Positions 1-7,544 of a stretch of DNA of 16,465 nt are shown one piece after another. The notes beneath the pieces were generated by a model that searched no databases, had not been told where the DNA came from, and was given only the letters and a program-made list of their open reading frames with translations. Position 1 is the stretch's first letter; each line of letters starts with the position of its first letter. Both the position numbers and the translations under genes were made by a program. The stretch is from an uncultured Bacteroides sp. (lineage in GTDB: Bacteria > Bacteroidota > Bacteroidia > Bacteroidales > Bacteroidaceae): positions 1 to 16,465 of the forward strand of contig CAKUYM010000064.1 of assembly GCA_934716785.1 (NCBI GenBank), read 5' to 3'.

Positions 1-574
1 CATCAATGATACGCTCTTTCACTTTCTCTACGCGCTCTTTCTCGTACGGGTCGATCTTTTCGAGCAAGCTGCTGATATTCGCAATCTTCTCACGGAACTT
101 CTTTTCCAGAGCGGCACCTTCCTGTTTGCGGAAATCCACCAAATGCCCGATAGCTTCGAGCACGGCAGCGTGTGCAGCCTCCCATTCCTCTTCCGACAGC
201 TCTTGTACTTCCGTTTTCGACATCACGTCCGGCAGGCGGAGCAACGTCTGAAACCAGTCGGCGGGAACGGGAATATTGAGATTCTCCGATATAGATAAAA
301 TCTGTTTGTAATATCCTTCCACCAATGCTTGGTTGATGGGTGTAGCACTTTCCACGCCTTCTTTCTTTTCAATCCACAGGCTGAAGTCCACCTTTCCGCG
401 TTCCAGCACTTTGGAAATCTCGTTGCGTATTTCAATCTCTTTCTCACGGTAAATCGGAGCAATGCGTGTGGACAGATCCATCGCTTTGCTATTGAGCGAT
501 TTGATTTCTACGTTTATTTTTTTATCAGGAAGTTCGGTCGTAGCTTTACCATATCCTGTCATAGACTGTATCAT
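1..574 (-). CDS. yicC: YicC-family endoribonuclease, 3' end outside window
   Basis: This minus-strand reading frame is open from an ATG at 574 to the window edge, 191 codons without a stop. It opens with MIQSMTGYGKA, the family signature start, and continues with NVEIKSLNSK and later VDFSLWIEK, typical of the YicC N-terminal domain. Family members are about 290 residues, so roughly 100 residues, the DUF1732 C-terminal domain, lie outside. YicC proteins are cytosolic RNases; the E. coli member has been linked to small-RNA turnover, and the role in Bacteroides is not established. It diverges from tsaB across an 89-bp gap that carries promoter-like boxes for both. The start is secure because the conserved motif begins at the first Met and a TAnnTTTG box lies 18 bp upstream. 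In related genomes gmk often follows, but that part is not visible here. Confidence 0.93.
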   Translation of the reverse strand, partial: MIQSMTGYGKATTELPDKKINVEIKSLNSKAMDLSTRIAPIYREKEIEIRNEISKVLERGKVDFSLWIEKKEGVESATPINQALVEGYYKQILSISENLNIPVPADWFQTLLRLPDVMSKTEVQELSEEEWEAAHAAVLEAIGHLVDFRKQEGAALEKKFREKIANISSLLEKIDPYEKERVEKVKERIID

Positions 575-591
575 ATCCTTAAAGTTTTGTG

Positions 592-599
592 CAAAAGTA
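592..599 (-). promoter_or_regulatory. Bacteroidetes -7 promoter box for yicC
   Basis: On the minus strand the octamer reads TACTTTTG, a perfect match to the Bacteroidetes -7 consensus TAnnTTTG. It lies 18 bp upstream of the yicC ATG. About 20 bp further upstream (620-623) the minus strand reads TTTC, an imperfect -33 TTTG element. Promoter assignment is by consensus only. Confidence 0.6.
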
Positions 600-631
600 C
601 ACGAATATTTTAAGATTTAGAAATAATCATG

Positions 632-639
632 TAAATTTG
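632..639 (+). promoter_or_regulatory. Bacteroidetes -7 promoter box for the tsaB-rseP operon
   Basis: The octamer TAAATTTG matches the TAnnTTTG consensus exactly and sits 24 bp before the chosen tsaB ATG at 664. A T-rich stretch at 606-611 may serve as a weak -33 element. If real, transcription begins around 643-650, which excludes the much earlier in-frame ATG at 589 as the start of tsaB. No other good match to the consensus was seen before the terminator at 7418, so this may be the main promoter of the whole plus-strand row. Confidence 0.55.
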
Positions 640-663
640 CGACAATTTAATAAGATGATTTTT

Positions 664-1353
664 ATGTCGTGTATACTGAATATTGAAACCTCTACTTCTG
701 TTTGCTCGGTAGCGGCCAGTCAAGACGGCCAGACGATTTTTGTAAAAGAAGACTTGCAAGGACCTTCGCATGCCGTGTCTTTAGGAGTATTTGTGGATGA
801 AGCGTTGTCGTTCATAGACAGTCATGCCATTCCGTTGGACGCTGTTGCCGTGAGTTGCGGACCGGGTTCCTATACCGGGCTCCGGATAGGAGTTTCGATG
901 GCGAAGGGAATTTGTTACGGGCGTAATATCCCTCTGATAGGGATACCGACGCTCGAAGTGCTGAGTGTCCCCGTGCTGTTGTATCACGACCTTCCCGAAG
1001 ACGCATTGCTCTGTCCGATGATAGACGCCCGCCGCATGGAAGTCTATGCCGCCCTCTACGACCGTGCTCTGAACGTGAAACGTGCCGTTGCCGCCGATAT
1101 CGTGGACGAAACATCCTATCTGGAATATCTTGACCGGCAACCGGTCTACTTCTATGGAAACGGAGCCGCCAAATGCCGTGAAAAGATTACGCATCCCAAT
1201 GCACACTTCATCGATGATATCCATCCGTTGGCGAAAATGATGTTTCCGCTCTCGGAGAAGGCTGTTGCCAATGAAGATTATAAAGATGTAGCTTATTTCG
1301 AACCTTTCTACCTCAAAGAGTTCGTTGCTTCCACGCCAAAGAAACTTATTTAG
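664..1353 (+). CDS. tsaB: TsaB, tRNA t6A37 biosynthesis subunit
   Basis: This is the inactive ASKHA-fold partner of TsaD. With TsaC/TsaC2 and TsaE it makes N6-threonylcarbamoyladenosine at position 37 of ANN-decoding tRNAs in the cytoplasm. The protein opens with MSCILNIETST, the family N-terminal nucleotide-fold strand, and carries the hallmark CGPGSYTGLRIG near residues 65-76. At 229 residues it has the usual family length. The frame is open back to an ATG at 589, but the added 25 residues match nothing in the family and would start upstream of the predicted promoter box. ATG 655 (MIFMSC) is the only serious alternative. It is the first gene of the row and DUF4290 follows 18 bp downstream. 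Confidence 0.93.
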   Translation: MSCILNIETSTSVCSVAASQDGQTIFVKEDLQGPSHAVSLGVFVDEALSFIDSHAIPLDAVAVSCGPGSYTGLRIGVSMAKGICYGRNIPLIGIPTLEVLSVPVLLYHDLPEDALLCPMIDARRMEVYAALYDRALNVKRAVAADIVDETSYLEYLDRQPVYFYGNGAAKCREKITHPNAHFIDDIHPLAKMMFPLSEKAVANEDYKDVAYFEPFYLKEFVASTPKKLI

Positions 1354-1371
1354 AATTATCCATACAAAGAT

Positions 1372-1986
1372 ATGCAATATAATACTCAACAGAAAAGAAT
1401 GCCGCTTCCCGAATACGGACGCAGCATACAGAATATGGTCGATCATGCGTTGACTATCGAAGACCGTGCTGAACGCCAGCGTTGTGCCAACACTATCATC
1501 AACATCATGGGAAATATGTTCCCACATCTGCGTGATGTGCCCGACTTCAAGCACAAACTTTGGGACCACCTTGCCATCATGTCCGGCTTTGCGTTGGATA
1601 TCAACTATCCTTACGAAATCATCCGTAAGGACAACTTGGTGACTCGTCCCGATCCTATCCCTTACAGCACCGCCCGTATGCGCTACCGCCATTACGGACA
1701 TACACTGGAAGTCCTGATAAAGAAAGCCATCGAATTCCCCGAAGGAGATGAAAAGAGAAATCTCATAGCCCTTATCTGCAATCATATGAAGAAGGACTAT
1801 ATGGCTTGGAACAAGGATACGGTGGACGATAAGAAGATCGCCGAAGACCTTTACGAACTGTCCGGTGGCAAGCTCCAGATGACAGATGATATCGTTCGTC
1901 TCATGGCAGAGCGTCTCAACCGCAACTATCGGCCGAAGACGAACTACACCAATAATCGTCAGAATAACAACAAGAGAAGATATTAA
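1372..1986 (+). CDS. DUF4290 family protein
   Basis: This 204-residue soluble protein matches my memory of the Bacteroidetes-restricted DUF4290 family: an N-terminal MPLPEYGRSIQNMVDHAL segment, then ERQRCANTIINIMGNMFP and a KHKLWDHLAIMSGF block. The function is unknown. There is no signal peptide or membrane segment. The last 20 or so residues are basic and Asn-rich (NRNYRPKTNYTNNRQNNN), which looks disordered and could touch nucleic acid, though that is only inference. It lies 18 bp after tsaB and 91 bp before murA. The MurA neighbourhood is conserved in this phylum, which hints at a link to cell-wall growth or translation without proving one. Confidence 0.88.
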   Translation: MQYNTQQKRMPLPEYGRSIQNMVDHALTIEDRAERQRCANTIINIMGNMFPHLRDVPDFKHKLWDHLAIMSGFALDINYPYEIIRKDNLVTRPDPIPYSTARMRYRHYGHTLEVLIKKAIEFPEGDEKRNLIALICNHMKKDYMAWNKDTVDDKKIAEDLYELSGGKLQMTDDIVRLMAERLNRNYRPKTNYTNNRQNNNKRRY

Positions 1987-2077
1987 TGTTGCGGGGTGGC
2001 AACTCACCGGCAATTGTATCTCTCTTCATAACTGTTTATAACTGTAATACTGTATCACTTTATAACTATAACGAAGA

Positions 2078-3382
2078 ATGGCTTCATTTGTAATAGAAGG
2101 AGGACATCGGCTCTGCGGGGAGATTCATCCGCAAGGTGCCAAAAACGAAGTTCTGCAGATAATCTGTGCAACGTTGCTGACCGCTGAGGAAGTGACGGTG
2201 AACAATATACCGGACATTCTGGATGTCAACAACCTCATCCAGCTTCTGCGTGAGATGGGTGTCACTGTTGCAAAGAAGGGCATCGACTCTTATAGTTTTA
2301 AAGCCGAAACCATAGACCTCGATTATCTCGAAAGCGATGAGTTCTTAAAGAAATGTTCCAGCCTGCGCGGTTCCGTGATGCTTATCGGACCGATGGTGGC
2401 ACGTTTCGGCAAGGCGCTGATATCCAAACCGGGTGGAGACAAGATAGGTCGCCGCCGGCTGGATACCCACTTTGTAGGCATTCAGGCTTTAGGAGCTGAC
2501 TTCCACTATGACGAAGGTCGCGGAGTCTATGAAATCACTGCCGGCAGGCTTCAGGGCAGCTATATGTTGCTGGACGAAGCATCCGTCACCGGAACAGCCA
2601 ACATCGTGATGGCAGCCGTACTTGCCAAAGGCACTACCACTATCTATAATGCTGCTTGCGAACCGTATGTGCAACAACTCTGTCGCTTGCTCAACCGCAT
2701 GGGAGCGAAGATCAGCGGCATTGCATCCAACCTGCTCACTATCGAAGGGGTGGATGCATTGCATGGCACACAGCACACCGTACTGCCCGATATGATTGAA
2801 GTCGGCAGCTTCATCGGTATGGCAGCCATGACGAAAAGCGAGATAACCATTAAAAATGTTTCTTACGGAAACTTAGGTATCAGTCCCGAGAGTTTCCGTC
2901 GTTTGGGCATCAAGCTCGAACAGAGGGGAGACGATATTTACGTCCCCGCACAAGAAACCTATGAGATAGAATCCTTTATCGACGGATCCATCATGACCAT
3001 AGCCGATGCTACTTGGCCAGGGCTGACTCCCGACTTGCTGAGCGTGATGCTCGTGGTGGCCACCCAAGCCAAGGGAAGCGTGCTTATCCATCAGAAGATG
3101 TTCGAAAGCCGCCTGTTCTTTGTTGACAAACTCATTGATATGGGTGCGCAAATCATTCTCTGTGACCCCCATCGTGCCGTGGTCATCGGTCATAATCACG
3201 GTTTCAGGTTGCGTGGAGCACGCATGACATCTCCCGATATCCGTGCCGGCATCGCCTTGCTGATTGCTGCGATGAGTGCCGAAGGAACCAGCACCATTAG
3301 TAATATTGAACAAATAGACCGCGGCTATCAGAACATCGAAGGACGTCTGAACGCCATCGGAGCCCGAATCACCCGAATATGA
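2078..3382 (+). CDS. murA: MurA, UDP-GlcNAc enolpyruvyl transferase with Asp in place of the active-site Cys
   Basis: MurA transfers enolpyruvate from PEP to UDP-GlcNAc, the first committed step of peptidoglycan synthesis in the cytoplasm. The 434-residue length is normal. Visible residues include the K22-N23 pair in QGAKNEVL, the [12 protein letters not shown] block (169-180), D319 in TPDLL, matching the E. coli Asp305 position, and R389 in SPDIRAG, matching Arg397. The catalytic loop reads [15 protein letters not shown]: residue 121 (codon 2438-2440, GAC) is Asp where E. coli has Cys115. Cys-to-Asp enzymes of this type remain active but are not alkylated by fosfomycin, as known for Mycobacterium tuberculosis and Chlamydia, so intrinsic target-based resistance is expected. 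The stop overlaps the rimM start by 4 nt (ATGA), which suggests translational coupling. Confidence 0.97.
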   Translation: MASFVIEGGHRLCGEIHPQGAKNEVLQIICATLLTAEEVTVNNIPDILDVNNLIQLLREMGVTVAKKGIDSYSFKAETIDLDYLESDEFLKKCSSLRGSVMLIGPMVARFGKALISKPGGDKIGRRRLDTHFVGIQALGADFHYDEGRGVYEITAGRLQGSYMLLDEASVTGTANIVMAAVLAKGTTTIYNAACEPYVQQLCRLLNRMGAKISGIASNLLTIEGVDALHGTQHTVLPDMIEVGSFIGMAAMTKSEITIKNVSYGNLGISPESFRRLGIKLEQRGDDIYVPAQETYEIESFIDGSIMTIADATWPGLTPDLLSVMLVVATQAKGSVLIHQKMFESRLFFVDKLIDMGAQIILCDPHRAVVIGHNHGFRLRGARMTSPDIRAGIALLIAAMSAEGTSTISNIEQIDRGYQNIEGRLNAIGARITRI

Positions 3383-3915
3383 TAAAGAAAGAAGAAGTAT
3401 ATAAGATAGGATTATTCAACAAGCCGCACGGCATTCACGGCGAGTTGCAGTTTACCTTTACGGACGATATCTTCGACCGGGCGGATTGTGATTATCTTGT
3501 CTGTCTGCTCGATGGTATTTTTGTACCTTTCTTCATCGAAGAATACCGTTTCCGTTCCGATTCCACCGCTTTGGTGAAGTTGGAAGGAATAGATATCGCC
3601 GAACGTGCCCGTATGTTCACCAATGTAGAAGTCTACTTCCCGGTGAAACATGTCGAAGAAGCCGGAGACGGTGAATTATCTTGGAACTTCTTTGTCGGAT
3701 TCCGGATGGAAGACATCCGTCACGGTCTTTTGGGCGAGGTAGTCGATGTGGATACAACCACCGTCAACACCCTCTTCGTTGTCGAGAAAGAAGGAGAAGA
3801 ACTATTGGTTCCTGCACAGGAAGAATTCATTTTAGGGGTAGACCAGAAGCAGAAGCTCATCACCGTGGAGCTCCCCGAAGGGCTGCTGAATCTGGAAGAG
3901 TTGGAGGATGAATAG
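3379..3915 (+). CDS. rimM: RimM, 16S rRNA processing / 30S maturation factor
   Basis: RimM binds ribosomal protein S19 and assists assembly of the 30S head and 16S processing. The 178-residue protein has the N-terminal RimM barrel ([18 protein letters not shown], then the Arg/Ser-rich strand [14 protein letters not shown] with [12 protein letters not shown]) and a C-terminal PRC-barrel (about residues 98-175: [20 protein letters not shown], then [14 protein letters not shown]). The start ATG overlaps the murA TGA, and no better start exists. The tail is acidic (LNLEELEDE). It is the second half of a conserved murA-rimM pair, and a 30-bp AT-rich spacer separates it from the M23 peptidase gene. 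Confidence 0.95.
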   Translation: MIKKEEVYKIGLFNKPHGIHGELQFTFTDDIFDRADCDYLVCLLDGIFVPFFIEEYRFRSDSTALVKLEGIDIAERARMFTNVEVYFPVKHVEEAGDGELSWNFFVGFRMEDIRHGLLGEVVDVDTTTVNTLFVVEKEGEELLVPAQEEFILGVDQKQKLITVELPEGLLNLEELEDE

Positions 3916-3945
3916 AATAGTAAGTAGTAAATCGTAAAATAGTAA
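3916..3945. repeat. AGTAAAT-type AT-rich spacer repeat
   Basis: The spacer between rimM and the peptidase gene is made of short variations on AGTAAAT (AGTAGTAAATCG, then AAAATAGTAAATG). A longer run of the same theme fills the dxr-rseP gap at 6006-6050. No promoter consensus or hairpin is visible in either. They may be slippage-prone spacers or weak translation-enhancing A/U-rich leaders. Confidence 0.5.
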
Positions 3946-4815
3946 ATGCCCAAGATGCCAAAGAAAAGACGGAGTAAAGCTTTCTGGAAGAACTTCAAGT
4001 TCAAGTATAAACTGACGATTGTCAATGAGAATACGCTTGAAGAGATTGTAGGGCTTCATGTATCCAAACTCAATGGCCTTTCGGTGTTGCTCAGCGTCTT
4101 GGCAGTGCTTTTCCTGATAGCCTCCTGCATCATCGCCTTTACTCCTTTGCGCAACTATCTTCCGGGTTACATGGACAGTGAAGTCCGTTCGCAAATCGTA
4201 GACAATGCCCTGCGTGTAGACTCTCTACAGGCAGTTCTCGCCCGGCAGAACCTTTATATAATGAACATTCAGGATATCTTCAGCGGCAAAGTACCTATCG
4301 ACAGCGTGCAGACGATTGACTCGCTCACAGCCGTCCGCGAAGACACCTTGATGGAGCGTACCAAACGCGAAGAAGAGTTCCGCCGGCAGTACGAAGAGAA
4401 TGAAAAGTACAACCTGACATCCATCACCTCCCAGCCGGACGTGACGGGACTGATCCTTTACCGTCCTACTCGCGGTATGGTTTCCGACCATTTCAATGTG
4501 GAGAAAAAACATTTCGGTACAGACATTGCAGCCAATCCCAATGAAAGTGTGTTGGCGGCAATGGACGGAACCGTCATCCTGAGTACCTATACCGCCGAAA
4601 CCGGTTATTTGATCGGTGTGCAGCACAATCAGGATTTCATCTCAATCTACAAGCATTGCGGCTCACTGCTCAAAAAGGAAGGCGACCGCGTGAAAGGTGG
4701 CGAAGCCATCGCCTTGGTAGGCAACAGTGGCACCCTTAGCACAGGACCGCACCTGCATTTCGAACTTTGGAACAAAGGACGTCCCGTGAATCCGGAGAAA
4801 TATATTGTATTTTAA
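3946..4815 (+). CDS. Membrane-anchored M23 metallopeptidase (LytM-like)
   Basis: A 289-residue inner-membrane protein facing the periplasm. A basic cytoplasmic N-terminus (MPKMPKKRRSKAFWKNFK) precedes one membrane segment at about 43-66. A helical, charged linker (about 80-155, rich in Glu, Arg and Leu) leads to the LytM domain at 165-289. Zn ligands of the active family are all present: H189 and D193 in HFGTD, and H271 in HLHFELW, with H269 as the catalytic partner. The protein is thus probably an active peptidoglycan endopeptidase rather than a degenerate activator. Met4 is an alternative start. It lies between rimM and dxr in the same row, with only 5 bp to dxr, and fits the cell-wall theme set by murA. 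Confidence 0.93.
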   Translation: MPKMPKKRRSKAFWKNFKFKYKLTIVNENTLEEIVGLHVSKLNGLSVLLSVLAVLFLIASCIIAFTPLRNYLPGYMDSEVRSQIVDNALRVDSLQAVLARQNLYIMNIQDIFSGKVPIDSVQTIDSLTAVREDTLMERTKREEEFRRQYEENEKYNLTSITSQPDVTGLILYRPTRGMVSDHFNVEKKHFGTDIAANPNESVLAAMDGTVILSTYTAETGYLIGVQHNQDFISIYKHCGSLLKKEGDRVKGGEAIALVGNSGTLSTGPHLHFELWNKGRPVNPEKYIVF

Positions 4816-4820
4816 TAGTA

Positions 4821-6005
4821 ATGAATATAGAAACAAATAAAAAGAAGAAACAGATAGCCATCTTAGGCTCCACTGGTTCTATCGGAACACAGGCGCTGCA
4901 GGTCATAGAGGAGCATCCCGACCTGTACGAAGCCTATGCACTGACAGCCAACAATCGTGTCGAACAGCTCATTGCACAGGCACGTAAGTTTCAGCCGGAG
5001 GTAGTCGTGATAGCCAACGAAGAAAAGTATCCCGAACTGAAAGAGGCGCTGAGCGACCTGCCCATCAAAGTGTATGCAGGGGCAGATGCCATTTGCCAGA
5101 TTGTGGAAGAGGCGCCTATTGACATGGTGCTGACCGCCATGGTCGGCTATGCCGGACTGAAGCCGACAATCAACGCTATCTGTGCGAGAAAAGCCATCGC
5201 ATTGGCAAACAAGGAAACGCTGGTCGTGGCAGGCGAACTGATAAATCAATTGGCACAGCAGTACCGTACACCGATTCTGCCGGTAGATTCTGAACATTCT
5301 GCCGTTTTCCAGTGTTTGGCTGGAGAGATCGGTAATCCGATAGAGAAAGTGATACTCACCGCTTCGGGAGGTCCTTTCCGCACTTGTACGTTGGAGCAGC
5401 TCAAGTCTGTGACTAAGACGCAGGCCCTGAAGCATCCCAACTGGGAGATGGGGGCGAAGATAACCATCGACTCCGCGTCTATGATGAACAAAGGCTTTGA
5501 GGTTATCGAGGCCAAGTGGCTGTTTGGCGTTCAGCCCGGACAGATTGAAGTCGTGGTGCATCCGCAGTCCGTCATTCATTCGATGGTGCAGTTTGAAGAT
5601 GGTGCGGTGAAAGCACAATTGGGCATGCCGGATATGCGCCTGCCCATCCAGTATGCGTTCTCTTACCCCGACCGTATCTGCTCTTCATTCGAGCGTCTCG
5701 ACTTTGCCAAGTGCACCAGTCTGACATTCGAGCAGCCCGATACGAAGCGGTTTCGCAACCTCGCCTTAGCTTATGAAGCCATGTACAGGGGCGGCAATAT
5801 GCCCTGCATCGTCAATGCCGCCAACGAAGTGGTGGTAGCCTCTTTCCTGAAAGACGGCATCAGCTTCCTCGGCATGAGCCACGTGATAGAAAAGACAATG
5901 GAGCAGGCTACGTTTGTTGCCAATCCCACATACGACGACTATGTGGCTACCGATGCCGAAGCACGGAGAATAGCAGCCGAACTGGTAGCCCGTCACCAAT
6001 GGTAA
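4821..6005 (+). CDS. dxr: Dxr, 1-deoxy-D-xylulose-5-phosphate reductoisomerase
   Basis: Dxr converts DXP to 2-C-methyl-D-erythritol 4-phosphate with NADPH, the committed step of the MEP isoprenoid pathway and the target of fosmidomycin. The 394-residue length is standard. Visible motifs are the NADPH-binding GSTGSIGTQAL (16-26), LANKETLVVAG (128-138), the metal ligands D156 and E158 in VDSEHSA, SGGPFR (182-187), and NKGFE (223-227), whose E227 is the third metal ligand. The frame is open back to 4767 inside the peptidase gene, but the sequence before MNIETNKKKKQIAILG is not family-like, so the ATG at 4821 is chosen. Isoprenoid supply feeds the undecaprenyl carrier used downstream of MurA, a sensible operon partner. 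Confidence 0.97.
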   Translation: MNIETNKKKKQIAILGSTGSIGTQALQVIEEHPDLYEAYALTANNRVEQLIAQARKFQPEVVVIANEEKYPELKEALSDLPIKVYAGADAICQIVEEAPIDMVLTAMVGYAGLKPTINAICARKAIALANKETLVVAGELINQLAQQYRTPILPVDSEHSAVFQCLAGEIGNPIEKVILTASGGPFRTCTLEQLKSVTKTQALKHPNWEMGAKITIDSASMMNKGFEVIEAKWLFGVQPGQIEVVVHPQSVIHSMVQFEDGAVKAQLGMPDMRLPIQYAFSYPDRICSSFERLDFAKCTSLTFEQPDTKRFRNLALAYEAMYRGGNMPCIVNAANEVVVASFLKDGISFLGMSHVIEKTMEQATFVANPTYDDYVATDAEARRIAAELVARHQW

Positions 6006-6050
6006 ATAGTAATATTAAATTGTAAATAGTAAAATAGTAAATAAATAAAC
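6006..6050. repeat. AT-rich spacer with repeated GTAAATAGTAA units
   Basis: The 45-bp dxr-rseP gap is built from near-tandem units such as AAATAGTAA, AATATTAAATTG, TAAATAGTAA and AATAGTAAATAAA. It repeats the theme of the spacer at 3916-3945. No stop-associated hairpin or TAnnTTTG box is present, so readthrough from dxr into rseP is expected. Confidence 0.5.
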
Positions 6051-7406
6051 ATGGAAACATTTTTGATTCGTGCCCTGCAATTGATAATGAGTCTTTCGCT
6101 GCTCGTTATCATTCATGAAGGCGGGCATTTTCTCTTTGCCCGTTTGTTTAAGGTGCGTGTAGAAAAATTCTGCTTATTCTTTGACCCTTGGTTCACATTG
6201 TTCAAGTTCAAGCCCAAGAAGAGTGAAACAGAATATGCCGTAGGCTGGCTGCCGTTGGGTGGTTATGTAAAGATAGCCGGTATGATCGATGAGTCGATGG
6301 ATACCGAACAGATGAAGCAGCCCGAACAGCCGTGGGAATTCCGTTCCAAGCCGGCATGGCAACGTCTGCTGATCATGGTTGGCGGTGTGCTGTTCAACTT
6401 CCTGTTGGCGTTGTTCATCTACTCTATGATTCTCTTTGCTTGGGGCGATCAATATATAAAGGTGCAGGAAGCCCCCCTCGGCATGGACTTCAATGAAACC
6501 GCCAAAGCAGTAGGTTTTCAAGACGGTGATATATTGCTCTCCGCCGATGGCGTTCCTTTCGAGCGTTATGACGGTGATATGTTGAGCCAGATTGCCGATG
6601 CCCGCGAAGTAAGTGTGCTGCGCAACGGTGCGAAAGCCTCCGTCTATATCCCCGAAGACCTGATGCAACGCCTCTTGGCAGACAGTGTCCGCTTCGCTTC
6701 TTTCCGTTTCCCGTATGTCGTTGACAGCGTGATGGTGAACTCTCCGGCTGCACAGGCAGGTATCCTGCCGGGCGACAGCATCGTTGCTTTGGACGGAAAG
6801 CCAATCTCTTTCTCCGACTTCAAAGAGGCGATGGCAGAGCGTAAGAAAAACGAAGCATCCCTGCTCAAAAACAGTATCGACCCTCGTTTCATCACCCTTA
6901 CTTATGTGCGTGGCGGTGTGACGGATACCTTGAGCATGCGTGTCGATTCGGCCTATCTCATGGGAGTGACAGCCTGCCTGACGACAGACCGCCTGTTGCC
7001 GATGGTGAAGAAGCAGTACGCCTTCCTCGAATCCTTCCCCGCAGGCGTTTCTCTCGGTGTGAAGACTTTGAAAGGTTATGTCGGCAATATGAAATATCTC
7101 TTCTCCAAGGAAGGAGCCAAGCAGTTGGGTGGTTTCGGAACCATCGGAAGTATCTTCCCCGCAACGTGGGATTGGCATCAGTTCTGGTACATGACGGCCT
7201 TTCTTTCCATCATCTTGGCTTTCATGAACATCCTGCCTATCCCTGCATTGGACGGCGGACACGTGCTGTTCCTCTTCTATGAGATGATAGCCCGTCGCAA
7301 GCCGAGCGATAAGTTTATGGAATACGCTCAGATGACCGGTATGGTTTTGCTTTTCGGTCTGCTGATTTGGGCGAACTTCAACGATATATTGAGGTTCTTC
7401 TTCTAA
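6051..7406 (+). CDS. rseP: RseP-type site-2 intramembrane zinc metalloprotease
   Basis: The protease cuts transmembrane substrates inside the inner membrane; E. coli RseP cleaves anti-sigma factor RseA and signal-peptide remnants. The 451-residue protein has its zinc motif HEGGH at 22-26 in the first membrane segment, a second segment around 105-131, a partial PDZ (VGFQDGDILLSADG, 154-167) and a clearer PDZ at 222-295 (NSPAAQAGILPGDSIVALDG). The third segment is about 376-397, with the C-terminal NILPIPALDGG carrying D401, the third zinc ligand, and the last segment is at 427-441. All catalytic residues are intact. In Bacteroides the natural substrate is not evident from this window. It is the last gene of the row and a strong terminator follows 11 bp after its stop. 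Confidence 0.95.
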   Translation: METFLIRALQLIMSLSLLVIIHEGGHFLFARLFKVRVEKFCLFFDPWFTLFKFKPKKSETEYAVGWLPLGGYVKIAGMIDESMDTEQMKQPEQPWEFRSKPAWQRLLIMVGGVLFNFLLALFIYSMILFAWGDQYIKVQEAPLGMDFNETAKAVGFQDGDILLSADGVPFERYDGDMLSQIADAREVSVLRNGAKASVYIPEDLMQRLLADSVRFASFRFPYVVDSVMVNSPAAQAGILPGDSIVALDGKPISFSDFKEAMAERKKNEASLLKNSIDPRFITLTYVRGGVTDTLSMRVDSAYLMGVTACLTTDRLLPMVKKQYAFLESFPAGVSLGVKTLKGYVGNMKYLFSKEGAKQLGGFGTIGSIFPATWDWHQFWYMTAFLSIILAFMNILPIPALDGGHVLFLFYEMIARRKPSDKFMEYAQMTGMVLLFGLLIWANFNDILRFFF

Positions 7407-7417
7407 TAAGAAATCAG

Positions 7418-7500
7418 GCACGGAGTACACAGAAATTATTCCGGTTCTTTACTATTATGGTATTAAAACCGCGAAACATCTGTGTACTCCGTGCTTTTTT
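7418..7500 (+). terminator. Long two-stem terminator closing the tsaB-rseP row
   Basis: A perfect 16-bp inverted repeat (7418-7433 against 7479-7494, GCACGGAGTACACAGA and its complement) is followed by a T-run from 7495. The 45-nt loop holds a second 5-bp stem, CGGTT/AACCG. It sits just after the rseP stop and points along the plus strand. The unusual length of the loop is noted as a finding. Confidence 0.85.
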
Positions 7501-7544
7501 TATGAAGTGTACTCCTCATCTTTCTATGAATAGATTGTCCGTCC

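Noticed and set aside
781..2013. A 410-codon frame on the minus strand across tsaB and the DUF4290 gene
   Set aside because: It is antisense to two well-supported genes, and its protein shows no family-like motif. It is a shadow of codon bias.
6174..7430. A 418-codon minus-strand frame opposite rseP
   Set aside because: The plus strand carries a complete site-2 protease with all catalytic motifs. The opposite frame is His- and Gln-rich with no structure of its own.
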